Assembly (NCBI RefSeq): GCF_001886495.1
Contig: NZ_CP018022.1
Span: forward strand, 620,001 to 684,000
Length of the DNA: 64,000 bases
DNA from: Spiroplasma sp. NBRC 100390
GTDB taxonomy: Bacteria > Bacillota_I > Bacilli_A > Mycoplasmatales > Mycoplasmataceae
Direction of reading: 5' to 3'
Part shown: positions 11,129-19,953 of the stretch, one piece after another
Position numbering within the stretch: position 1 is the first letter of the stretch
How the letters are laid out: each line of letters begins with the position of its first letter
Translations under genes and position numbers: made by a program
The notes under the pieces: model-generated
The model's database searches: none
Told to the model about the DNA's origin: nothing
Seen by the model: only the letters and a program-made list of their open reading frames with translations

Positions 11129-12685
11129 TTTTTTTTGGACTGTAGTTTTATCACCATAATGATAAAATGGCGTATAATGAAACACTGCTTTGCCAAAAGT
11201 AAAAGTACCATCATAGCCCCCACCATTAGCAAAAATACGATCAATACCATTATAATTTCAATCGGTATTGTATCATCCTGTTACTTGCTGATAATTAAAT
11301 AAATTAAGATCTAATATTTTTTTATCCTTTTCAGAATTAATAAAAATATTAAATAAGGTTTTTGGTAATTGAAAATTGCTTAAACCATTGGTAAGGATTT
11401 GCTTAAATGTAGTTTCATCAACCATAAAATTAAATCATGTTCCATCACTATTTAAATTATAAAATCTTAAAAAAGCAATAATTAAATTAGCAAAATTAGT
11501 TAATTTTTGATCTAAAGCTACTTCTGACAAAGTGATTGTTGTTTCAAAAGTCATGTTTTTATTATTTTTAACAATACCTTTTAAAGTCATTCCGTAAACA
11601 TTAAGATAATCTAAATTTAATGTTGCCTTTGCTAAAGTCAATGTTTGATTTGTAATTTCATTTAATTTTGGTGCAATTCGTTGTTTATATTGTTGCACAA
11701 AATTATTGACATTAGCTGTTTCAATATTTTGCCCACCTCAATGATATAATCTACTATTTTCTCAATTTACTCGGTTATTATAGTAATAACCTTTATCGTT
11801 TCTATTATTAAATAAGGTATTTATTGTATTTACAAAATTCTTTTCTTCATTATAAGAAATATCAATATGGTTTAAGCGTTGATGACCTTGAATAAAATCT
11901 TTTAACATGATTTTATAGTTTTGATCTAAAGCAGTGTTATTGTTGGTAAAATCAATATTAAACTCATCATATAACGGTTTAAATAGTTTATTTTCAGTTA
12001 ATTCAATAATTTCAATGTTTGATATTCATTGCAATAAATAATCTTGAAATTGCAGAATTGCCTTATCATTTAGTTTATTAAACAAAGCAAGATCATTTGT
12101 CATATTAAAGTTCGTTTGGTATGGTTGGCGTGCTGTTAAACCTTTAAACTGCACTTGGTATCAAACCATAAATTGAATATTAACAATTTTTAAATTTTCA
12201 ATTCCATTAATTTGTAATCCTAAGCGAGTGTTAATTTCATTAATATCAACAAATTGCAAAGTAATATTGTGATCAATTTCTTGAAACATTAGTGGCTGAC
12301 TATTTGGATAATAATTAGGATATTGATTGACAATTTGACGATTAACATTATCAAAAACAGCACGGAAAATAGTTAAAAAATGATTAATAACATAGCGATG
12401 ATCAAGATTATTGAATTGTAATGTTAGTTTGGGATTATTAGTTTTATCAACTCATTGGTATGCTTTTAATAAGTCCGGATTATTGCCTAAAATAGCTTCT
12501 TGAAATAGAGCACTTTCAAAACTTTTTTGAGCAGTTTGAATAATCTCATTAAAAACTTCAAGATCATTAACAGGACTATCAGCTTTATCTTCATTTAAAT
12601 TTGGGTTTGGAATGCAACTAATAATAGAAGTTGTTGCAGCAGTTGGTATCAGAGTTACACCGAATAAAATTAATAGTTTTTTCAT
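11126..12685 (-). CDS. Spiroplasma-type lipoprotein (tandem paralogue 1)
   Basis: A 519-residue protein that starts MKKLLILFGVTLIP. Its type II signal peptide ends at a lipobox SIISC, with Cys at about residue 24, so the mature protein should be lipid-anchored on the outer face of the membrane. No catalytic domain is recognised. It is a paralogue of the next gene upstream (12800-14380). Both have an N-Y-x-N-Y-Y-x-x-[SN]-x-P-L segment, an [NK]-x-[KR]-x-x-[NR]-I-[QD]-F segment followed by a QVQFK motif, and a late A-x-[FL]-x-[VL]-[NL] repeat. The promoter has an 18-T tract in its probable spacer (12731-12760), so expression may be phase variable. The ribosome-binding site is AAGGAG at about 12690-12700. 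Confidence 0.88.
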
Positions 12686-12730
12686 TGTGTATTATTCTCC
12701 TTAATAATTGTTTCTAACAAACATATATTA

Positions 12731-12760
12731 ATTTTATTAAAAAAAAAAAAAAAAAGCAAA
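12731..12760 (-). promoter_or_regulatory. Poly-T-spacer promoter of lipoprotein 1
   Basis: Read on the minus strand: TTGCTT (12755-12760) as -35, a T18 tract (12739-12756) filling the spacer, AA, then TAAAAT (12731-12736) as -10. The spacer is 18 bp. The -10 lies about 46 bp before the ATG. The tract length is the likely switch by slipped-strand pairing, as in Mycoplasma hyorhinis vlp promoters. The same bases also form the U-tract of a hairpin, so termination is an alternative role. Confidence 0.55.
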
Positions 12761-12779
12761 GGGGTCCCCCTCGCTTTTC
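12753..12779 (-). terminator. Intrinsic terminator of lipoprotein 2
   Basis: Minus-strand hairpin with AAAAGC/GCTTTT outer stem and GGGG/CCCC inner stem, running straight into the T18 tract. It lies just downstream of the stop at 12800. It overlaps the probable -35 of the next gene. Confidence 0.75.
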
Positions 12780-12799
12780 AATTTTAAATTAATTTAGTT

Positions 12800-14380
12800 T
12801 TATTTTCTTTTAGCATAAAAATTACCAAAATAAACAGCAGATCAAGGCGAATAAGCAATTGAACCATAGAAAGTTTTATCTCCAAACATAAAACTAAAAC
12901 TATAACCTTTTCCACTAGCATTAATTTTTAAAGTATCATTGTCTTCTACATTTCATGTTGGATAGGTTTGTTTTAATTTACTAACCGCATCATCAATATT
13001 AAACAAATTAATACCTGGCAATTTATTAATTTCAGGACGATTAACAAAATCTTGCACTAATGGTTTTAACGAATTCATATAATTATTTGCTGCTTTCATT
13101 TTGTCAAAAACACTACTTGGAATATGAATAATTTGATGATCAGAATATACCTCAATTTGATATGTTTCGAAAAATTTTATAACAATTTGACTATATTCCA
13201 TTAATTTTGTTTTTAATCCCTCTTTTGAAATTGCAATAAGAACTTCCAATGGTTTTCCGGTATTACCTTCAATTACACCATTTAATGTTAACCCAGCAAC
13301 AGTTATTTTCGATAAATTAACAGTGAAACTAGCTAATTGTAAATCATTACCACTAATATTAAAAACATTTAATAGTTTCATTAAAAATTGATAAAATGTA
13401 TCTACACTAACCTTATTAGCATTAAAACGGCCCTCTCCTGCTCAAACATAAGCTGTATTCTCTGGCCGTGATGGAACAGCAACCCCACTTGTAACATCAT
13501 TTAATGCTCCCGTTTGTAATAACAATAACTCTTGGTCCGCGTTCCATGTAATATAATCTTTAATATTTGTTAATTCAGGGTCCTTATTGATTAAGGTTAT
13601 TAACTCTCTTTGAATAATATTGTCTAAATCATCATGGCGTTTTGAATAATTAATATAAAAATTATCATATAAACTAGTAAATTCTGGTGCTTTATCTAAA
13701 ATAATTTTGCCTTTTTCATTAAAGAAATTAACAATAACTTTTGATAATTTTGAAATAATTCCACTTTGTAATTCTTTTATTTTTGCAATATCATTTGAAA
13801 TGGTATATTGAATGACATAATCAGATGTCACAACATATGTTTTAAACTGAACTTGAAATCGAAATTTAAAGTCGATTCGTGTTGCTTTTAAACCTTTTAA
13901 ATTAGTTTCACCATTAATTTTTCCTAATGTTACAAGATCAATATAATTCAAAGTATAACTTGAATCATTTAATAATGTTAATGGTTTTGAATCAACATAA
14001 TAATTTGAATAATCGTTAATAATCGCATTATTAATGTTATTAAAAATAGCATTAAATTTAGTATCTAAAATATTTAAAACAGGTATAACATCAGGCATAT
14101 TTTTGTCTAAAACTTTTGTTGGTGATTCTTCAGTAACTAACGGGTATAATTTATCAAAGTCAACTTCAGAATAATCATTAGTATCAAGCATTGAACTATT
14201 TTGTGAATATTGTAAAAAAGCATTAGTTGCTCGTTTAGAAATTTTATCTAAAATTTCAATATCCTTAAAACTTCCTGTATTGTCATCAGATGATGTCTCA
14301 TGATTAACACAGGCAATAAGAGTTGTCCCAAAAACCCCACTTAAATTAGCAATTGCTAATAAACTTAATAATTTTTTCAT
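12800..14380 (-). CDS. Spiroplasma-type lipoprotein (tandem paralogue 2)
   Basis: A 526-residue protein with a signal peptide MKKLLSLLAIANLSGVFG and lipobox LIAC (Cys about residue 24), followed by a polar linker with a DDN cluster. It is predicted to be anchored on the cell surface. No known domain is recognised. It matches the adjacent gene at 11126-12685 in several blocks (NNINNAIINDYSNYY here against DNVNRQIVNQYPNYY there; FQVQFK against YQVQFK). The pair therefore arose by tandem duplication and has diverged strongly. The repeated long alpha-helical and beta segments suggest two similar halves. The promoter has a T17 tract (14432-14463). Function in adhesion or nutrient capture is possible but not shown. 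Confidence 0.88.
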
Positions 14381-14431
14381 TTGATATTTCCTCTAAAAAG
14401 TAATATACTTTTTTCTTTTTTATAAATAATG

Positions 14432-14463
14432 ATTATATTAACAAAAAAAAAAAAAAAAAGCAA
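14432..14463 (-). promoter_or_regulatory. Poly-T-spacer promoter of lipoprotein 2
   Basis: Minus strand: TTGCTT (14458-14463), a T17 tract (14443-14459), GT, then TAATAT (14435-14440), spacer 17 bp. An overlapping TATAAT sits 3 bp further on (14432-14437). The -10 lies about 55 bp before the ATG. A weak CAAGTA/TACTTG hairpin abuts the tract on the upstream side. Confidence 0.5.
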
Positions 14464-14519
14464 GTACAAATTTAAAAATTACTTGAAAATTACTGCGTCC
14501 AATTTTGTCCACTTACATT

Positions 14520-14680
14520 TTATCCTACGTTTATTAGTGACGATCCATTTCATTTACTATGAATACGTTCAAAATTATAAAAATGAACATATAATTTAAT
14601 ATCACTTATTGCTTCATCTATACTTTGATATTCATCACAATGTATTTTCAGATAATGCATTATGACCAATTTTTTAATAA
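14520..14680 (-). pseudogene. IS3-type transposase C-terminal remnant, frameshifted
   Basis: The minus strand encodes a decayed end of a DDE integrase-type transposase. One frame gives LKIHCDEYQSIDEAISDIKL continuing into YVHFYNFERIHSKWNG. This matches the IS3-family end pattern LK-x-x-x-...-Y-x-FYN-x-x-R-x-H, with Trp from TGA. A short preceding block NALSEN, equivalent to the D-N-A-x-x-E-S catalytic Glu region, is in another frame, so a frameshift separates them. There is no start codon, no upstream catalytic domain and no visible terminal inverted repeat. It lies between lipoprotein 2 and mtnN and marks a past insertion, perhaps of an IS or of a spiroplasmaphage carrying an IS3-like gene. 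Confidence 0.65.
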
Positions 14681-14694
14681 TAACTCCTTATTAT

Positions 14695-15366
14695 TTAATC
14701 TTTTAAAAATTTCATAATTAAATCACGAATTATCAAACTAACTTGGGGTAAATTTTTTTCAAATTGACTAGTTGCACTATCCCCGCTTGATTCTAAATAA
14801 TCACTGACAATCTTAATACTAATCATTGGCAAATGGTGCTTTGCAGCAACTTGAAAAAAAGCAGTTCCTTCCATATCAACAACATCAATTTTATCTTTAA
14901 ACTTTGTTTTAATATGGTTAAAATATTCTGCTTTATCAATGAAAATATCACTACTCCCTAAAACAGCTTGTTGACTATCTAATATTTTTGTTTCAGCTAA
15001 TGTTAACAATGTTTCATTACTATGATAACTACTTACTTCTCCAGGAATTTGTCCAATTGCATATCCAAATGCTTGTGCATCAGCAAAAGTGTAATATGCT
15101 TCGGAAATAAGCAAAACAGTTAATGGCGGTAACCGTTTTTTTAAACTCCCAACAGTTCCAATATTATAAATTGTTTTAATGGCATAATCATTAATTAAGG
15201 TTGTTAAACTCATCGTGGCATTTACTAATCCAATTTTACTAATTGCAAATAATCATGTTCCCTTTTGATATAATTTAATATCATCATACTTAATGATTTC
15301 AGTTGGTTGTAAAGCTACTATTGTTGCAGATAATTCAGCTTGCATTGCACTAATAACTAAATTCAT
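14695..15366 (-). CDS. mtnN: 5'-methylthioadenosine/S-adenosylhomocysteine nucleosidase
   Basis: The 223-residue product has the length of MTA/SAH nucleosidases of the PNP/UDP phosphorylase superfamily. These cleave adenine from MTA and SAH, removing by-products of SAM-dependent reactions. Recognisable are GTVGSLKKRLPPL (equivalent of the G-T-A-G loop), the FADAQAFGYAIGQIPGE segment matching D-x-T-x-FGY-x-x-GQ-x-P, the substrate-binding DMEGTAF, and the catalytic Asp region IVSDYLESS (family S-D-x). The start at 15364-15366 gives a full N-terminal beta strand (MNLVISAMQAEL). The gene ends 4 bases downstream of the nadD-HD stop codon (TAA 15371), so the two are probably cotranscribed. Confidence 0.88.
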
Positions 15367-15370
15367 CGTA

Positions 15371-16468
15371 TTATTTTCCTCGCTTTCATTCTTGATAAGT
15401 TAATTTAAGTTTATTTCCTAACAAAGCAAGACCCGTTTGCATCACAGCACGTTCAAATTGCATTGTTAATAATGCTTGAAATGCCTTCATTAAATCTTGC
15501 TCTGCTAAAGCACGATAACTTTCAATACCAGGATAATTTCGTTCCGCACTAATTTTATCAGCAACAAAAATTATCATTTCAAAGGGTGTCATTTGACGAT
15601 GACCAACAGTATGCCATTTTATTGCTGATAAAATTTCTTTATCAGTAAATAAAAGGTCATATTTTAAATAACAATATCCTGTATATGAATGTCAAGTTGG
15701 AATTGGTTCTTTTAAGAAACTTGGCAAATATTTTGTTAAATAAACCTCTTGTTTTTCTTTTGCTCATTGTTTTGTAATATCATGATAAGTTCCCGCAATT
15801 AACGCTTTGTGAGAATCAAAGCCATGTCGTAATGCCAATTCCTGGGCCTTTTTACCAACATTTAAACAATGTTGATAACGCTCAGCATCCATATTTTTAG
15901 CTAACCGTTCTGGCAAATATAATAAGTTATTATTGATATAATTTCTAATTGCTGGTAATTGTAAATTAACTTTTTTTCCTTCTCGTAACAACGTTGAAGA
16001 TAAATGTAAATTATTAGTAAAAGGAATTAAAAGTGCTTGATATTGTTGCAGAACACTTTGTTTAATCTGATCATCTCGTTGAAAAATAATAAATGTCTGC
16101 ATTTTTATTAGTTCAGCAATATTATTTCATTTCCCTAATGTTTGTAATTGATCAGACCCAATCATAAAGTAAAACTGATGCATAGGAAATTGTTGTTGTA
16201 ATTTTAAAACAGTATCGTAAGTTGTACTAGGTTTTGTGTTTTCTAATTCAATTAAATTAATTCTAACATATGATAATTTGCTAATTGCTAATTTAATCAT
16301 TGCTAATCGATCGTTAGCGGGAGATAGTTTTCGTATTTTAAAAGGGTTTTGATTTGTTGGAATAATTCATACTTCATCAATATCTGTTTTAGTTTTAACC
16401 AATTTAATCATTGCTAAATGATCAGTATGAAATGGATCAAAACTACCCCCAAATAACGCTATCTTCAT
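15371..16468 (-). CDS. nadD: NadD nicotinate-nucleotide adenylyltransferase fused to YqeK-like HD phosphohydrolase
   Basis: One 365-residue polypeptide. Residues 1-190 are an adenylyltransferase of NAD synthesis: GGSFDPFHTDHLAMI holds the nucleotidyltransferase GxFDPxHxxH motif, then WIIPTNQNPFK and FMIGSDQL. The ISSTxIR equivalent is LSSTLLREG. Residues about 200-365 are an HD domain with metal ligands in HCLNVGKKAQELA and AGTYHDITK, then KWHTVGH and VADKISAERNY. The latter set is typical of YqeK, a hydrolase of diadenosine tetraphosphate. The same NadD-YqeK fusion is common in mollicutes, while in Bacillus the two are adjacent genes. Start at 16466-16468 with GGAGG upstream; stop 5 bases before mtnN. 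Confidence 0.93.
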
Positions 16469-16530
16469 AATCCTTGCCTCCATCACCTAATTCTTTTTTA
16501 ACTTCCCCCAAAATGAAAAAGAAAGAATAA

Positions 16531-17229
16531 TTATTCATCTTTGTTTTTAATTCCTAATTCAACCAAAACATCTTCAACAGTGTCACGAACAATATGTTGA
16601 AATTGTTCAACGGATAAAGTAATTGTAAAATCATTATGTTGTTTTGAAACAGAATAATCTTCGTGCGATAATTTTTGTTTAATTTTAGTAATTTCTTTTT
16701 TATTCCCAGTAATTGCAATATTATCTTCTTTTGTTTGGTTTAACTCTTTCTTCTTTTTTGGTTCACCTTTTTGATCTAATTCTAACTTATGATCATCACG
16801 ATGTGAAATTTTAATTCGATCCATAATATATGCCATTCGATCATTAAAATTACGTTCTTTAATTTGATTTAACATTTGTTGGAATTCATTTGGCTTTGAT
16901 TGCGAACTATCACGAAGATGTTTTAATCGCTCTAACCGTTCTAATAAATTTTCATGTTCATTAACATTGTTTTCTTCTTTATACTTACTTATTTGACTCC
17001 GAGCGTTTTGAACAAGACTATGAATATTATTAACATTTTTTTGATCAACAGTTGGTTTTGTATTAATTTCTAAATTATCATCTTCTATAGCTGATAATGG
17101 TGTTTCACTAACAAAATTTTCTCTAAAATCAATGCCACTTGCTGCTTCAATATCATCATCAAAACTACTAGCTGACGCTAAATTAACAATTATATCCTGT
17201 TTTTTCTTTCTTCTAAATCATTTAAACAT
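16531..17229 (-). CDS. Hypothetical charged coiled-coil protein
   Basis: A 232-residue protein beginning MFKWFRRKKKQD, a basic amphipathic start that could touch the membrane. No transmembrane segment is seen. Residues 10-70 are acidic and probably disordered. Residues 80-160 are strongly helical with heptad-like Leu/Ile spacing (ENLLERLERLKHLRD, FQQMLNQIKERNF). A Lys/Glu-rich linker follows. The last 40 residues (TITLSVEQFQHIVRDTVEDV and on) look like a small folded helix. No family is recognised. The gene lies upstream of nadD in the same direction, 62 bases away with a GGAGG site for nadD in the gap, so it may head the nadD-mtnN transcript. Confidence 0.8.
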
Positions 17230-17320
17230 ATCTTTTCCTCTAACTTATATTATATATTATATAATAAATTATAAAATTTCTTGAAGTTTTTTCTAACAAT
17301 GTTATGATTATAATGTAATT

Positions 17321-17402
17321 GACAGAGGTAGCTTATTATTTTTAATAAGTTTGAGAAATACTCTTAGAACCTGATCTAGTTAAAACTAGCGGAGGGAGTT
17401 CA
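17321..17402 (+). ncRNA. TPP riboswitch (THI element)
   Basis: The conserved THI-box core is directly readable. A P3-type stem CTTATTA/TAATAAG (near 17332-17349) is followed by TTGAGA (17351-17356, consensus CTGAGA), then GAACCTGATC (17367-17376), a CTAGT/ACTAG stem, and GCGGAGGGA (17389-17397). This matches the RF00059 aptamer, which binds thiamine pyrophosphate. It lies about 95 bp before the thiamine transporter gene. A tataat at 17309-17314 is a possible -10. Downstream, CACAGAT and ATTTGTG (about 17448-17477) can pair just before the AAGGAGA ribosome-binding site. This may be the expression platform (inference). No strong terminator is seen in the leader, so translational control is favoured. 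Confidence 0.92.
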
Positions 17403-17496
17403 AATTGATTATTTATTAATTCAATAAATTTAGTTTGATCCTCATTTTCACAGATGTTAATTATAAAGTTATTTGTGTAAGGAGATTTTTTTATAT

Positions 17497-18522
17497 ATGG
17501 AGCAAAATCTAATTTTTAAATGTACTGTAAAACAACAACGAATTGTTTTATGATACAATAAATTAACAATTTTTATTCCAATTAGTTTATATTTAGCTTT
17601 TTTAATCACTCTTAGTGTTTTACCATTAGCAACACTAAGTACCATTTTGCACTTAGCAAATGATCAAAATTTTAAAAATATATCAATTTTTTTCATTGCA
17701 ATTTGTGTTCTTGGTTTAATTTTTAGTATTATATATACCATTAGTACTTGATTAACTACTTATGAAGAATATATTAATTATAAAATGCAATTTATTATTT
17801 TAAATATTATTAGTCTTAATATTCTTACTTTAATTAGTAATATTATTATTTATAGTTATGAAGTCAAAGTTAGTGATGTCCTTTTTTCAAAAGCAAGCAA
17901 GAAAAAACGATTCTTAATTAATTTAGGAATTTGAAAATGAAAAACATTTGATTTTGTGATTATTGCAATGTTTGCCGCAGTAACCCTTGTCTTAGCTTTT
18001 TTAGAAACACTTATTCCGATTTTACCACATGGTGGAAGTATCGCTTTAAAATATATTCCATTAACAATTATTGCTTTTATTCACTCAGCACTAGCTGGAT
18101 TTATCACAGGAGCAATTAGCGCATTAATGTCGCTTTTATTTATTTCGTCAGGTTTTATTGTTTCACCGTGATCATATTTATTAGATTACTTTATTCCAAT
18201 GATTGTGCCTATGATTGCTGGATTTATGCGTTTTAAGGTTAATAACGATAAAAAGTACATTACATATATTAATTATATTATTATTTGTTTTAGTATTATT
18301 AGTTTAATTTATGTTTCACAAGTTGTAGTTGGCGCTCTAATTTGAACAACGTTATTCCCTGATTCAGTTTGACCAGGCTATACTAATTGATTATATTCAA
18401 TTGTTTATAACTTTATTCATAATTTTATTTTCACTTATCCAATTATGCAAATTGTGATTCCGCTAGCGTTGCGGGGTTTAACTCCCGTCTTTTGACAACG
18501 TTATTTGAAATATGAAGGTTAA
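17497..18522 (+). CDS. thiT: ThiT-like energy-coupled thiamine transporter with N-terminal membrane extension
   Basis: The 341-residue product has a C-terminal half (about residues 150-341) matching ThiT/YuaJ. It has the FETLIPILPHGGSIAL-type loop (LEIPI...P-x-GGS in the family), a G-x-x-G-x-x-x-A-L-M helix, and about six membrane segments. ThiT is the substrate-binding S component of an ECF transporter that brings thiamine into the cell. The shared ECF module is not in this window. The N-terminal 150 residues hold about four extra hydrophobic segments not usual in ThiT (normally about 190 residues). A TPP riboswitch precedes the gene, which independently supports thiamine as substrate. Start 17497 has AAGGAGA about 11 bp upstream; closed by a strong hairpin. 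Confidence 0.88.
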
Positions 18523-18530
18523 AAAACTTA

Positions 18531-18562
18531 AAAAACTAGGTGTTTTTTTCCCTAGTTTTTTT
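18531..18562 (+). terminator. Shared terminator of thiT and the convergent membrane-protein gene
   Basis: A perfect 10-bp repeat AAAAACTAGG/CCTAGTTTTT with a 10-nt T-rich loop. The minus-strand gene stop (18536-18538) lies in its left arm, so it can serve both directions. Confidence 0.85.
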
Positions 18563-19306
18563 ATTATTATGAAGGTTTATTTTTTTTAATAATAATTCTC
18601 ATCATGTGTCATGCAATTTGACTTTTGTTTGTTGATGATAAATTGGTTTAAATAAATAAATGAGTAACAATCCTAACCCAATAATTGGAATTCCTAAAAT
18701 AAAACTAATTAAGAACTGTCATGGTCGTGCTAAATCTTTTAATCCCAATGCTCAAGCAATATCACCAACAATATAATTCTCACCAAAATATTGGTTAAAT
18801 AATTCCACTGTGACAATAATAATAATTCCGGTGATAAAACTAGTTTGAATTGTTTTTCGTGAAAACTGATAATTTGTTAAACCATATAAATAAACATACA
18901 TAAAACCAAATAAAGTAAACGTATGACCAAAATAAAAAACATAATAACTTCATTCTAATATTGTTGGTTGTTTACTTGGAAAAATTAATGTTAAAATTGG
19001 TCCCATAATTCCTAATGGAAAAAAACAATCTAAAAAAATTTTATTTGGGTAAAATAACATTATTAATGCTACTCAAGCGACAATCGTACAAGAATATAAG
19101 GTAAAATAATTTGAAAAATGTTGTCATCCGCCATGACTTAACATTTCTCACATCCGATCTGCTTCCACAATGACTAGCCAAATTGCAATTCCAACTCGTA
19201 AATAACAATACTTGGTTGTTTTTGCATAAAAATTTGGAAAAATTCATAACGTTGTTCATAACAAAACGGATAAAATAATTGCTAAAACCCACGAAAAAAT
19301 AACCAT
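18536..19306 (-). CDS. YwaF-like (TIGR02206) polytopic membrane protein
   Basis: A 256-residue integral membrane protein with about seven hydrophobic segments. It has the pattern of the TIGR02206/YwaF family: an early acidic-basic pair in a helix (IVEADRMWEML), a HTFTLFGFMYVYLYG segment, and a late NQYFGENYIVGDIAWALG-like motif (family N-[YF]-[ML]). The molecular function of the family is unknown. The C-terminal tail is basic (LLLKKINLHNNKKTREKNT), and its end runs into the shared terminator. The frame is read with several TGA Trp codons, including a WW pair. Convergent with thiT; start at 19304-19306. Confidence 0.75.
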
Positions 19307-19356
19307 TTAATAAACTCCCCTTTTAGTTTTTTCTATGTCATTAATATTTTATCTTA

Positions 19357-19884
19357 TTATCATGTTAATTGATATAAAACATGTTTTGATAATCAATTAG
19401 TTTTTGCTAAATTTGGATGATAAAACTCTTGTACTTTTTGCATCCCAAGTTTTTTCATAACATTTTCTGATCGATGATTAAAAACACTGGTAAAACTATA
19501 AATTGTTCGAAAAGGTAAATTATTTTTAGCATAATTTAAACATCCTCGTGCTGCTTCAGTTGCAAAGCCTTGTCCTCAAGCTGATTGTTTTAACCTTCAT
19601 CCAATTTCAACACAGGGGGTAAAATCAACAGGGAAAGTAACATTATTAAAACCACAAAAACCAAGAAATTCATGTGTTGATTTTGCTTCAACAACATATA
19701 AACCATAACCGTTGGTTTTAAAATCAGTTTGAATTTTAGCATAAAAATCAGTTGTTTCTGCAGCTGATAAGACCTTTGGAAAATATTTCATTACCATTTG
19801 ATCAGCATTTAATAATTGAAATGCTGATAAATCAGTAGGTTTTCACATTCGAATTATTAGTCGGGGTGTTTCAAATAAAATCAT
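19357..19884 (-). CDS. GNAT acetyltransferase, RimJ/RimL type
   Basis: A 175-residue protein with the layout of the RimJ/RimL branch of GNAT enzymes, which acetylate protein N-termini or small amines. It begins with a strand ETPRLIIRMWKPTDL, the family start E-T-x-R-L-x-L-R. It also has FLGFCGFNNV, EIGWRLKQSAWGQGFATEAARG as the acetyl-CoA site (Q-G-x-G-x-A-x-E-A), and IYSFTSVFNHRSENVMKKLGM as the N-x-x-S-x-x-V-x-x-K-x-G-M motif. All key positions are present, so it is probably active. The substrate is unknown. It lies downstream of transketolase but separated by a hairpin, so it is likely expressed on its own. Confidence 0.9.
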
Positions 19885-19917
19885 TTGGTACTCCTATTTC
19901 TAATTAAATCATAAATA

Positions 19918-19953
19918 AAAATGTAATTATCATTATTTTGATAATTGCATTTT
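19918..19953 (-). terminator. Intrinsic terminator of tkt
   Basis: A 15-bp stem (19918-19932 with 19939-19953, one U-G type mismatch, loop ttattt) with A/T flanks. It contains the tkt stop codon (19933-19935). Confidence 0.85.

Noticed and set aside
14490-14519. Short frame after the transposase stop
   Set aside because: It reads NVSGQNWTQ after a TAA and has no homology; it is likely decayed sequence.
19041-19292. Minus-strand open frame inside the YwaF-like gene
   Set aside because: It is in a different frame from the hydrophobic protein. The YwaF-like frame shows membrane segments and family motifs, while this one is a shadow rich in Asn and Cys.
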